64,000 nucleotides of DNA from Caldifermentibacillus hisashii (GTDB lineage: Bacteria > Bacillota > Bacilli > Bacillales > Caldibacillaceae): NCBI RefSeq assembly GCF_027568575.1, contig NZ_JANUVP010000005.1; one strand, 5' to 3'. The notes below the pieces were generated by a model. That model saw only the letters and a program-made list of their open reading frames with translations. It searched no databases and was not told the DNA's origin. Positions 52,490 through 60,905 of this stretch are shown piece after piece; the stretch's first letter is position 1; each line of letters opens with the position of its first letter. Position numbers and translations under genes: made by a program.

Positions 52490-52950
52490 GTTTTTTATTG
52501 AAGAGATGGTTTTTCTCGGATACTTTTTTGGTCACAAAGGACGCCACTGCAAAAGTACTAAATCATAATAAGATTACTTGCTTAACACTATATTAAAATG
52601 TATTTTTGTGATCTATCCTACTATATATTGAGCAAGTGAACTTATTCGAAATGTTTTTCAGTGGCCTCGTTACAAAGGGGTCTATTGGTGAAGAGGTTTT
52701 TTACTCTGTCATTTCTGCGTTCTCAAATACTTATTTTGTTGAGGTAAACGTTTTCGCACTTAAGGGTTTATAGATGCGCCTCTTCTTCAGAAATATTCCG
52801 TTTTCAAACACTTATTTTGTTGAAGAGACGTCTCTTACTGCCACTTTTTCAGATTCAAATTTCCCGATCCGGCAAATTTTCGAATCATTTTCAAATACTG
52901 TCACTTTTCCGGACTCAAATGCTTATTTTGGATAAAAGAATGAATGGGGA
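52490..52950. repeat. Degenerate direct repeats around MITE copy 3
   Basis: TCAAATACTTATTTTGTTGA, TCAAACACTTATTTTGTTGA and TCAAATGCTTATTTTGGAT, with related GAAGAG-TTTTT-CTC pieces, recur at irregular spacing. It looks like an eroded tandem array interrupted by MITE copy 3. No gene. Confidence 0.5.
52540..52668. mobile_element. MITE-like element, copy 3 (129 bp)
   Basis: Ends GACGCCACTGCAAAA and TTTTTCAGTGGCCTC (two mismatches) with a 9-bp flanking direct repeat carrying one mismatch (GTCACAAAG / GTTACAAAG). The interior resembles copies 1 and 2 loosely (TTGCTTAACAC, ATGTATTT). Confidence 0.7.
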
Positions 52951-53013
52951 TTTTCAGATCATTCTTTGTCCATGAAAATAGCCAATGGCTTCATTGGGTT
53001 TGACCTTGATTTT

Positions 53014-53640
53014 TTATTGATATAACTGATCACTCTCTCCTTCTGTCGGGTTCTCATGTTGACTCATGTATTGCTGGAATTGCGGGATATCTTCCGGTAC
53101 AACTTGATACATAGCGCCTATCTTAAGCGTCATCGTTGAATCTGCCGGTTCCAATGGGTAGTAACCTTTCTTTGCCATGTACTGCCAAACATCATAGGCA
53201 TGGGAGCAACTCATCATAAAAGCAGTTTGGCAAAACGACCGAATTTCCGGATTCGCCATTTCCATTGCCGACCAAGCATATTCTCGTCCGGCTCGTTTTA
53301 AGGTTAACAGGTAGGCAGTTACCATTTCCCGGTCATTAAAATTCTCCACGACCGTTCTCGGCTGAACCGGTGGATACATGCTTAAATTTGAACTCGTTAA
53401 GTCTTCAAGTGTTGTGTTTTCTTTAAGTAACGGCAACTCCTTATGGGCACCGTCGCTTGATTTAGAAACTTCCACCTTCATATTATAATCCCTGATATGT
53501 AGCGGAAAATGACGTTCCAATATGGCTTTCAATTCGGGATCTTGGACATGTTGAAGCATGTAAGCCATATTGGTTATCGAATTCACACAGCTCATCGTTA
53601 GTTCATTCAAATCGTGTAATTCATGTGCAGCCAGTTTCAC
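53014..53640 (-). CDS. CotF-type spore coat protein
   Basis: A 208-residue all-helical protein of the CotF family, whose fold is ferritin-like. Family stretches are TMSCVNSITNMAYMLQHV, DREMVTAYLLTLKRAGREYAW and MSCSHAYDVWQYMAKKGYYPL. The precursor-like N-terminal half and C-terminal half match CotF paralogues of B. subtilis (YraD/YraF group). The start is GTG 53640 behind GAGGAGG. Expression late in the mother cell is expected from the family. Confidence 0.8.
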   Translation of the reverse strand: MKLAAHELHDLNELTMSCVNSITNMAYMLQHVQDPELKAILERHFPLHIRDYNMKVEVSKSSDGAHKELPLLKENTTLEDLTSSNLSMYPPVQPRTVVENFNDREMVTAYLLTLKRAGREYAWSAMEMANPEIRSFCQTAFMMSCSHAYDVWQYMAKKGYYPLEPADSTMTLKIGAMYQVVPEDIPQFQQYMSQHENPTEGESDQLYQ

Positions 53641-53966
53641 AAAATTTCCTCCTCGAAAAGATTTTTACATCCCTATCTTGATTCAACAAAAAATTTCTGC
53701 ACTAATTAATTTTCTAATTGAAGTGGGAAATCTTGGAATCAGCTAAATTTGGCTTCAATATGATGTGGAATAACCACTGAGCGACATCTAACCGCTATAG
53801 CCGCTTGTCTCAATTAGGCTCCAATACGATCCAATGCGATGGGGCATAACCGAAAATATAAGGTAGGAATGACTGTACCTTAAACGAATCAAGGGCGGAA
53901 TTTTTAGGTCTATTATAAAACATACTGAAGATGATTTTAAGGAACACTATACTTGGAGGTGATCAT

Positions 53967-54098
53967 GTGTCCAAAAGAAAAGCGGATCCATCAACAATTG
54001 GTTTAAATTCACCGGAAACGGAAGGGCAAGGAACAACGACGAGGGAAACAGGAAGAAAAAAGGCTGACTCATCAAGAAAAAAAGCAAAGCGGTATTAG
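53967..54098 (+). CDS. YuzL-like small basic protein
   Basis: A 43-residue frame from GTG 53967 behind a near-perfect ribosome site, TTGGAGGTGATC. The sequence (start MSKRKADPSTIGLNSPETEG, end RKKADSSRKKAKRY) is hydrophilic and basic like minor spore proteins and resembles the YuzL family as I remember it. A strong terminator follows. An out-of-frame ATG two bases earlier gives only 13 codons. Confidence 0.7.
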   Translation: MSKRKADPSTIGLNSPETEGQGTTTRETGRKKADSSRKKAKRY

Positions 54099-54106
54099 TA
54101 CAGTTA

Positions 54107-54150
54107 TAAAAGAAGATGGCAAATTGGCGCTCATGTCATCTTCTTTTAAT
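54107..54150 (+). terminator. Terminator after the YuzL-like gene
   Basis: TAAAAGAAGATG pairs exactly with CATCTTCTTTTA over an 18-nt loop. Confidence 0.8.
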
Positions 54151-54577
54151 TTATATATAAACAAAAATAGGTTTTCCGAGAACAGTCACAATCAACTCTA
54201 TTTCGTAAACTTATACTACAAAGTTAAGCTCATACAATGGAATAAGTAAGCCGTTTTTTAAAACAACTTCCGGATTTTCAAGAATTAGTTATTTCTATAA
54301 TAACATTGCAAAAAAGTTATGTAATATTGCAAATATCTCTGTGTATATAAGTAGGTTTTTTTGATAGGAAATAATGACTAAAATTTTTACTTAGAAAAAC
54401 TTGATATTAATAAGTAAATTGGGAAGTGCTTACAATTTAAACAATTCTCGTAAGTCATGTCAGGACCAAGGTATCGATTGAACAAAAAAGAAAAATTTAA
54501 ATATATCTTTAGGTTATTAAAAAAGTCCTAGAAAAAAACAATACTTTAGTAATATTAAAATAATTATAAAATTATGG
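54151..54577. other. AT-rich upstream region of the PIG-L gene
   Basis: About 430 bp of very AT-rich sequence without a gene. It marks the border between the conserved yug-like block and the accessory cluster. Confidence 0.4.
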
Positions 54578-54610
54578 TATTATTCATATAGTTAGTAAGA
54601 TTAACTAACT
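54578..54610 (+). promoter_or_regulatory. Promoter -10 and ROK operator of the PIG-L gene
   Basis: TATTAT (54578-54583) with a weak TTAAAA 17 bp upstream is followed by the palindrome AGTTAGT-AAGATTA-ACTAACT (54590-54610), which would cover the start site. The same palindrome lies before the ROK gene. Confidence 0.6.
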
Positions 54611-54696
54611 TAAAAATATTTTCTCACTTTGATTAGTGAATGCTACAAGGGAGGGATTAATGATTGCTTTTATAAAAAATGAAAGGGGTTATTTGA

Positions 54697-57210
54697 ATGA
54701 GAAGAGTCTTCAAACAAATTTTGGCTGTGGTTATTATTCTAGCTACAGTATCACCAATTTATGTTAATGGGATGGCTGAGACCAATGAAAAACATGATTT
54801 AGAGCTTTGGAATGCATTAAAACCGCTAAGCACAACAGTGATCTTCCTAAACACCGGAGCACATCCGGATGACGAAAGAAGTGATTTTCTTGCATATCTT
54901 TCTAGGGGGCTTGGTGTAAAAACAGCAAGCCTAATCGCCAATCGAGGTGAGGGCGGACAGAATGAAATTGGAAGTGAACTTGGGAATGCACTGGGAATTA
55001 TTCGTTCCAATGAGATGATTGAGGCAGCAAAAATTACTGGAGTAAAAGCCTATCATCTCAGTAAGGAACCGTCTGATGCAATCTATGATTTTGGTTTTTC
55101 AAAGTCACCGGATGAAACACTAGAAAAATGGGGAGAAGAAATAACTTACGAACGTTTGATTCGTTTTATCCGTACATATAAGCCGGATATCGTCATGCCA
55201 TCGTTCCGTAATGTTGACAGCCAGCACGGTCATCATCGAGCAATCTCTATTCTTTCTCAAAAGGCATTTAGCGATGCAGCAGATCCAAACGTATTTCCAG
55301 AGCATTTCATTGAAGGATTGACACCTTGGCAAATTAAGAAAGTATATTTACCAGCTGATTCTTTTTCAGATGTAACAAAAACAGAATCAATTGAAATTGG
55401 TATGATTAATCCAATTTATGGGATGACTTATCCACAACTTGGCGAACAATCAAGATTTATGCATAAAAGTCAAGGGATGGGGAGTGAAATACCAGCTGAA
55501 CCACGGCAATTTAAAATCGAGCTAGTCAATGCAATCGAATCGGCAAATAATCCGGACTTATTTAAAGGTATCCCGTATAATTTTACTGAATGGGCTATCA
55601 TCGTACCAAAGGGTAATTTACAAGTTCAATTAAAAAACTTCCAAAAACGGCTGGATAGGATGGTTGAACTGTATCCGAATCGTGAAAAAATTTTTCCTGA
55701 AGCACAAAAAGCTTTAAAAGACGTGGAAAGATTAATTAATAAAACAGAAAAATCCAAATTTGATAATGGTTTAAAAACGGATTTACTTTATAAACTTGAA
55801 ACTAAACAAGAACAATTAGAAGAACTAAGCTTTATTAGTTCCAATTTAGAAGTGAAGACTGAAATTTCTTCCAATGTATTAACCCGTGGTGAAACAGCGA
55901 AGGTTAAGATAACTTTGACTAACCATGGAAGAGAGATACTTAATCATGTGGAAGCCTTATTATTGGTACCCACGGATTGGAAAAATGTTAAAAAGCAAAG
56001 TTTTACAAAATTAAAACCGAACGAGACAAAAATCTTCACATATGAAATACAAGTTCCTAAAGATGAAGAGTATTTCAATCCCTATGCTGAATCAATCATC
56101 CAAAGTAAAGTAATCTACAAGCAAAATGGTTTTCAAACAGAAAAAGTTTTTGGATTGGATGAAACGATTGCAGTAGTGCCAGATTTGAGCATTGCTGTCA
56201 ACCCGCAAAATATTGTTGTTAACACAGCGGATGTACAAGAGTCCATTCCAGTTACTGTAAAAGTAAAAAGTTACTTTGAAGGTGAGAAAAATGCAACTGT
56301 GAAACTAAATCTTCCGCAAGGGTGGAAAACTAATCCTGTCCAGAAAGAGGTAACTTTGCAGGAGAGAAACGATGAAAAAGAAGTAACATTCAATTTAAAG
56401 CCCCCAGCTGATCTCAAAGAAGGTAATTTCACCATTGAAGCAATAGCTGTGGCTGACGGTAAAACTTTTACTACAACAGTACAAGAAATTTCTTATGATC
56501 ATATAAAGCATTCTTATTATTTGTATCCGACAAGGATTGATGGCGTTGCTTTTGAATTATTAAAACCTGAAAATCTGAAAATAGGTTACGTTGAAAGTGG
56601 CTTTGATAAAGTTGCTGACTATTTAACAAATGCAGGCTTTGATGTGTCAAAACTGTCAGAGAAAGATTTGACAACAGGAGATCTGTCTCAATATGATACG
56701 ATCATAACAGGAATTCGAGCTTATTTATCACGAGATGACCTATTAGAGAATAATGAAAAGTTATTCGAGTATGTAAAAAATGGCGGTCACCTAGTTGTTC
56801 AATATCATAAACCGGAAGACAAATGGAATAGTGAGAAGAGTGCACCATATCCACTTGAAATTGGAACTCCTTCCATTCGTTATCGAGTAACTGATGAAAA
56901 TGCAACTGTTACTGTAAAAAAACCGGATCATAAATTATTTAACTATCCGAACAAAATTACTGAAGGCGATTGGGAAAATTGGGTTCAAGAACGCGGTCTG
57001 TATTTCCCAATGAAGTGGGATGAAAAATATGAAACATTTATCAGCATGGCGGATCCAAATGAAAAACCGTTTGAAAGTGGTATTTTAATGGCCAAATACG
57101 GTAATGGAACCTATTTATATACGAATTTAGTATTTTACCGGCAAATGGAAAACCAAGTACCTGGTGCTTACCGTATCTTTACAAATTTAATTAGCTACGG
57201 GGTGGAGTAA
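54697..57210 (+). CDS. Large secreted PIG-L (LmbE-type) deacetylase
   Basis: An 837-residue exported protein. Residues 1-27 form a signal peptide. Residues 45-265 are a PIG-L zinc deacetylase domain: GAHPDDERSDF (residues 54-64) holds the His and Asp ligands and VDSQHGHHRAISIL the distal His. A helical linker (320-385) leads to two beta-sandwich NEW3-like domains (about 385-600: TRGETAKVKITLTNHGR; NATVKLNLPQGWK). Residues 620-837 resemble a class I glutamine-amidotransferase/ThuA fold (QYDTIITGIRAYLS, VKNGGHLVVQYH), with no evident catalytic Cys. PIG-L enzymes remove N-acyl groups from GlcNAc-type conjugates. The ATG follows AAAGGGG. Substrate unknown. Confidence 0.82.
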   Translation: MRRVFKQILAVVIILATVSPIYVNGMAETNEKHDLELWNALKPLSTTVIFLNTGAHPDDERSDFLAYLSRGLGVKTASLIANRGEGGQNEIGSELGNALGIIRSNEMIEAAKITGVKAYHLSKEPSDAIYDFGFSKSPDETLEKWGEEITYERLIRFIRTYKPDIVMPSFRNVDSQHGHHRAISILSQKAFSDAADPNVFPEHFIEGLTPWQIKKVYLPADSFSDVTKTESIEIGMINPIYGMTYPQLGEQSRFMHKSQGMGSEIPAEPRQFKIELVNAIESANNPDLFKGIPYNFTEWAIIVPKGNLQVQLKNFQKRLDRMVELYPNREKIFPEAQKALKDVERLINKTEKSKFDNGLKTDLLYKLETKQEQLEELSFISSNLEVKTEISSNVLTRGETAKVKITLTNHGREILNHVEALLLVPTDWKNVKKQSFTKLKPNETKIFTYEIQVPKDEEYFNPYAESIIQSKVIYKQNGFQTEKVFGLDETIAVVPDLSIAVNPQNIVVNTADVQESIPVTVKVKSYFEGEKNATVKLNLPQGWKTNPVQKEVTLQERNDEKEVTFNLKPPADLKEGNFTIEAIAVADGKTFTTTVQEISYDHIKHSYYLYPTRIDGVAFELLKPENLKIGYVESGFDKVADYLTNAGFDVSKLSEKDLTTGDLSQYDTIITGIRAYLSRDDLLENNEKLFEYVKNGGHLVVQYHKPEDKWNSEKSAPYPLEIGTPSIRYRVTDENATVTVKKPDHKLFNYPNKITEGDWENWVQERGLYFPMKWDEKYETFISMADPNEKPFESGILMAKYGNGTYLYTNLVFYRQMENQVPGAYRIFTNLISYGVE

Positions 57211-57361
57211 TTAAATATGAGTAACCCGAAAGTATTATGTTAGTTACTTTCGGGTACTCATCCTTGTAACACCTTTCACCTACATTAAGTATACTTTTAA
57301 AAAAATGGGACAATTATAAAAATGTTTTTTAAAAGAGATTGACTAATTCCAGTATTTAAAA
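57211..57361. other. Intergenic segment after the PIG-L gene
   Basis: CGAAAGTA...TACTTTCG-type inverted sequence (about 57228-57256: CCCGAAAGTA and TACTTTCGGG) forms a likely terminator of the deacetylase gene. Confidence 0.6.
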
Positions 57362-57395
57362 TATAATTCTATATAGTTAGTTAAAATTACTAACA
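57339..57395 (+). promoter_or_regulatory. Promoter and ROK operator of the ROK-ABC-lyase operon
   Basis: TTGACT (57339-57344), 17-bp spacer, TATAAT (57362-57367), then the palindrome AGTTAGT-TAAAATT-ACTAACA (57375-57395) at the predicted start site. The layout is that of direct repression and matches the site at 54590 in arms and spacing. Confidence 0.7.
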
Positions 57396-57492
57396 AACAT
57401 TAACTAAGAAGGAAAAATTTTAAATATAAATATATAATTTTTTATATTTGTTCAGAATATTACATAATTTTAATTTATTTGGAGGATTTTTC

Positions 57493-58659
57493 GTGAATAA
57501 ACCGAGAAAAGCCAGTCGCCAGTTAGTAAAATCCTTAAACAGGGAGTTAGTCATTAATGAATTGAAGGAATTCCCGAAACAGTCCAGAGCTGATCTTTCC
57601 AAGCGGACGAAATTAAGTAAACCGGCTGTTTCTGAAATTGTTAAGGAGTTGATTGAAGAAGGTTTGGTTATCGAAATAGGACTAGGTCCGTCTAGTGGCG
57701 GGAAAAAACCGATACTTCTTGAATATAATTCGAAAGCCAATTATGTACTAGGTGTGCTGGTTGAGGATGATAAAATTTTCATTACTGTGGGGGACATGAA
57801 TGGTGAGCTGGTAGATATAACACAATTGACATTCACACCGCCGACAGAGGGTTCAATGATTGTTAGCCTAATCGAAAATGGGGTTCGAAAAATATTAAAC
57901 TCGCAGAAAATCAAGATTGATAAGGTTTTAGGAATGACAGTAGGAATTTCCGGCATTTCGGTTGATCCAAATCAAAAAATTGATTATTCCCCTTCTATTG
58001 ATTGGGGAGATATCAACTTGAAAGATATGCTATCTAAAAAGCTTGATATGCAGATTATAATAGAAAATGATGTCAACTTAATGACTATCGGTGAATATTA
58101 TAAAGGTTCTGGTTTTAACATACCAAATCTTGTTTATTTGTTTATTGGTAATGGGATTGGTAGCGGTATCATTATTAATGGTCAATTTTATAAGGGAAGT
58201 CATACTGCTGCAGGGGAAATTGGCTACATGTTTATCGGTAATGAAAGTAATTTTCGACAGAATATGGGGATTTTTGAAGCAACCTATGGTCGGTTTGGAA
58301 TTAGTGAGATGTTAAAACAAGAATATCTTGAATTTAAACAGGACGATTCACTCATACAAGTTATGCAAGCTCATGACCATAATTTAAAGATTAAAGAAAT
58401 TTTGAATGAAGTTATAAAAGAGTGGGCTAAAGCAGCAGTGAATATCATAAGTATTCTTGACCCAGAGATGGTCATTTTATCCGGGGAGTTAGCATACATG
58501 AATGAGGAATCTTTCAATCTTTTTAAATCAATTGTAGAAAATTATGTTCCGAAACTGCCAGATCTGAAAATTACAAAACTCGGTTCTAAGGCTGGTTTAT
58601 ACGGTGCTGTTCATTTAGCATTGAATCATTTCAAACAACCGGCTTTAAACATAAATTAG
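57493..58659 (+). CDS. ROK-family transcriptional repressor (NagC/XylR type)
   Basis: A 388-residue ROK regulator. An N-terminal winged helix (ELKEFPKQSRADLSKRTKLS, KPAVSEIVKELIEEGLVIEIG) is followed by the ROK domain from about residue 85: the ATP-site-like GNGIGSGIIINGQFYKGSHTAAGEIGYM has the GE(I)GY part of the sugar pocket. The Cys-rich zinc motif of many ROK proteins is not present. Effectors of this family are sugars, often amino sugars. GTG 57493 follows GGAGGATTTTTC. It leads the transport operon and probably represses both promoters. Confidence 0.88.
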   Translation: MNKPRKASRQLVKSLNRELVINELKEFPKQSRADLSKRTKLSKPAVSEIVKELIEEGLVIEIGLGPSSGGKKPILLEYNSKANYVLGVLVEDDKIFITVGDMNGELVDITQLTFTPPTEGSMIVSLIENGVRKILNSQKIKIDKVLGMTVGISGISVDPNQKIDYSPSIDWGDINLKDMLSKKLDMQIIIENDVNLMTIGEYYKGSGFNIPNLVYLFIGNGIGSGIIINGQFYKGSHTAAGEIGYMFIGNESNFRQNMGIFEATYGRFGISEMLKQEYLEFKQDDSLIQVMQAHDHNLKIKEILNEVIKEWAKAAVNIISILDPEMVILSGELAYMNEESFNLFKSIVENYVPKLPDLKITKLGSKAGLYGAVHLALNHFKQPALNIN

Positions 58660-58684
58660 CGAACAATAAATAGGAGGGGTCAAT

Positions 58685-59764
58685 TTGAAAAGAACAGGTG
58701 TATTAAGTCTTATTATCATTTTTATGCTGCTTGTTTTGACAGCATGTAGTGGTGGAAATGAAACAAGCAAAACGGACACAAATAAAGGGGAAAAAACTGG
58801 TGGAAATAAGTCGCCATCCGGTAACCTTGTCATCTACACTGCACGTGATCAAACCGTTGTTGACAAAGTGAAGGCAATGTTCAATGAAAAATATCCTGAT
58901 ATTCAAGTGGATGTATTGACAATGGGTGCACAAGAAATTTTAGAACGGGTCCGTGCTGAAAAATCGAATCCCCAGGCAGATTTTTGGTGGGGTGGAACAC
59001 AGTCAGCCTTTATGCAAGCTGCTAATGAAGATTTACTAGAAACATATAAACCTAGTTTTGATAGTGCAATAAAACCGGAGCATAAAGATGCTGAAGGTCG
59101 CTGGTATGGGGAAATGCTTCTTGCAGAAGTATTTATGATTAACAGTGATGTATTATCTAAAAAAGAAGCACCACAGGATTGGGATGATTTACTCGATCCA
59201 AAATGGAAGGACAAAATTATCATTCGTGGGGTATTGCCTTCGGGTACAATGCGTACGATTTATTCGGCCATGATTTATCGTCAAGATCCAAAAGATCCTG
59301 AAAAGGGTTATGAATGGTTAAGAAAATTGGATGCTAATACGAAAGAATATACCCAAGATCCGACAAACCTTTACTTAAAATTGGCACGTCAAGAAGGTGT
59401 TGTCTCTCTATGGAATCTTCAAGATATTTTAATTCAAAAATATTCAAACAACCAACCATTTGACTATGTATTCCCATCAAGTGGGGCACCAATTCTTGTT
59501 GATGCAGTTGGTCTCGTGAAAGGTAGTAAGAACCAAGAAAATGCTAAGCTTTTCTATGAATTCTTATTTGATCCGGAAACTATTGCTCAACTGTCAAAAG
59601 ATTTATATCAAATTCCATCCCGTACAGATATTGATCCTGCTTCTATGCCAGATTGGTATAAGGAGTTAGAGTTAAAAGAATTACAGCTTGATTGGAAAGT
59701 AATGGCTGAAAAAGAAATGGAATGGATGCAATATTGGGATGAAAACATTAAAGGTCAAAATTAA
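58685..59764 (+). CDS. ABC transporter substrate-binding lipoprotein (Fe3+/sugar-phosphate/AEP-type)
   Basis: A 359-residue lipoprotein: LVLTACSGG is the lipobox (Cys near residue 20), then a Lys/Gly-rich linker and a type II binding fold (LVIYTARDQTVVDKVKAMF, PQADFWWGGTQSAFMQA, LLDPKWKDKIIIRG). This is the family of FbpA, AfuA (sugar phosphates) and PhnS (2-aminoethylphosphonate). The adjacent tyrosine pair that binds iron in FbpA is not obvious, so a non-iron ligand is plausible. TTG start behind AGGAGGGG. A hairpin follows the stop. Confidence 0.85.
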   Translation: MKRTGVLSLIIIFMLLVLTACSGGNETSKTDTNKGEKTGGNKSPSGNLVIYTARDQTVVDKVKAMFNEKYPDIQVDVLTMGAQEILERVRAEKSNPQADFWWGGTQSAFMQAANEDLLETYKPSFDSAIKPEHKDAEGRWYGEMLLAEVFMINSDVLSKKEAPQDWDDLLDPKWKDKIIIRGVLPSGTMRTIYSAMIYRQDPKDPEKGYEWLRKLDANTKEYTQDPTNLYLKLARQEGVVSLWNLQDILIQKYSNNQPFDYVFPSSGAPILVDAVGLVKGSKNQENAKLFYEFLFDPETIAQLSKDLYQIPSRTDIDPASMPDWYKELELKELQLDWKVMAEKEMEWMQYWDENIKGQN

Positions 59765-59775
59765 TTTAATACAGG

Positions 59776-59798
59776 CAGGGTGACATTGGTTCACCCTG
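59776..59798 (+). promoter_or_regulatory. Hairpin between binding-protein and ATPase genes
   Basis: CAGGGTGA-N7-TCACCCTG, without a real T run. Such hairpins often stabilise the upstream mRNA so that the binding protein is made in excess. Confidence 0.55.
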
Positions 59799-59824
59799 TT
59801 CTACATTACTGTGAGGTGTTATTT

Positions 59825-60901
59825 TTGAAAAGCGTTAGTCTAGAAAATGTTTCGAAAATATTTGGGAATGCAGTTGGTGTGGACGGCATTAACATTGATA
59901 TCCAATCTGGTGAGTTTTTTACATTTCTGGGGCCAAGTGGATGTGGAAAAACAACAACACTGCGAATGATTGCTGGCTTTTATTACCCGACAAACGGAAA
60001 AATTTATTTTGATCACCAGGATGTTACTTTTTTACAGCCAAATAAACGAAATATTGGTATGGTTTTTCAAAATTATGCATTGTTTCCACATATGACAGTT
60101 TTTGAAAACATAGCATTTGGTTTAGAAGTGAGAAAGCTATCGAAGTCAGTCATAAAAGAAAAAGTAGAAAAGGTGCAAAAACTTGTCCATCTTGATGGTT
60201 ATGGTTCCAGAAAAATTACTGAATTATCTGGGGGGCAGCAACAACGAGTTGCACTTGCCAGAGCAATTGTCATTGAACCAGATATATTACTTCTTGATGA
60301 GCCGCTGTCCAATCTCGATGCAAAACTTCGAGAAGAAACACGAGTAGAAATCAAGCGTCTTCAAGTCGAACTTGGTATTACGACAATTTATGTAACCCAT
60401 GACCAACATGAGGCAATGGCAATGTCTGATCGAATTATGGTTATGAATAAAGGGAAAATTCAACAAATAGGAACCCCACAGGAAATTTATAATAAACCAG
60501 CTAATCCATTCGTTGCTTCGTTTATTGGTGAATCAAACATTTTAGAAGGAAAAGTAAAAGCCGTTAACGGAAATGATGTTGAAGTAGAGCTTTCTGATGG
60601 TATTTTGTTACATGGCAATAAAATGAACGCTGCACCAAATACCAATTTTACACTAGGAAAAATAATTAAATTATCGATTCGTCCAGAAATAATCTTGGAA
60701 GGCGATGGACCAAACAAAATGACAGGTGAAATCCAGTTAGTTGAGTTTTCTGGTGTGAGTATCAACTATATTGTCAAGGTTGGTCCTAATGAAATTAGCT
60801 TGATGATTATTAATAAAGGTTCCAATATTTTACAACGTGGGGAAAATTTGACATTCCATATACCAGAAAATGGAATTTACTTTTTAGGTGAAGAGTGGTG
60901 A
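59825..60901 (+). CDS. ABC transporter ATP-binding protein (PotA/FbpC-like)
   Basis: A 358-residue ATPase. Walker A is FLGPSGCGKTTTLR, signature LSGGQQQRVALARA, Walker B ILLLDEPLSNLDAKLR, H-loop YVTHDQHEAMAMSD. A TOBE-type C-terminal domain (about 245-358) follows. TTG 59825 is preceded by GTGAGGTG. It lies four bases before the permease gene. Confidence 0.92.
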   Translation: MKSVSLENVSKIFGNAVGVDGINIDIQSGEFFTFLGPSGCGKTTTLRMIAGFYYPTNGKIYFDHQDVTFLQPNKRNIGMVFQNYALFPHMTVFENIAFGLEVRKLSKSVIKEKVEKVQKLVHLDGYGSRKITELSGGQQQRVALARAIVIEPDILLLDEPLSNLDAKLREETRVEIKRLQVELGITTIYVTHDQHEAMAMSDRIMVMNKGKIQQIGTPQEIYNKPANPFVASFIGESNILEGKVKAVNGNDVEVELSDGILLHGNKMNAAPNTNFTLGKIIKLSIRPEIILEGDGPNKMTGEIQLVEFSGVSINYIVKVGPNEISLMIINKGSNILQRGENLTFHIPENGIYFLGEEW

Positions 60902-60905
60902 GAAC

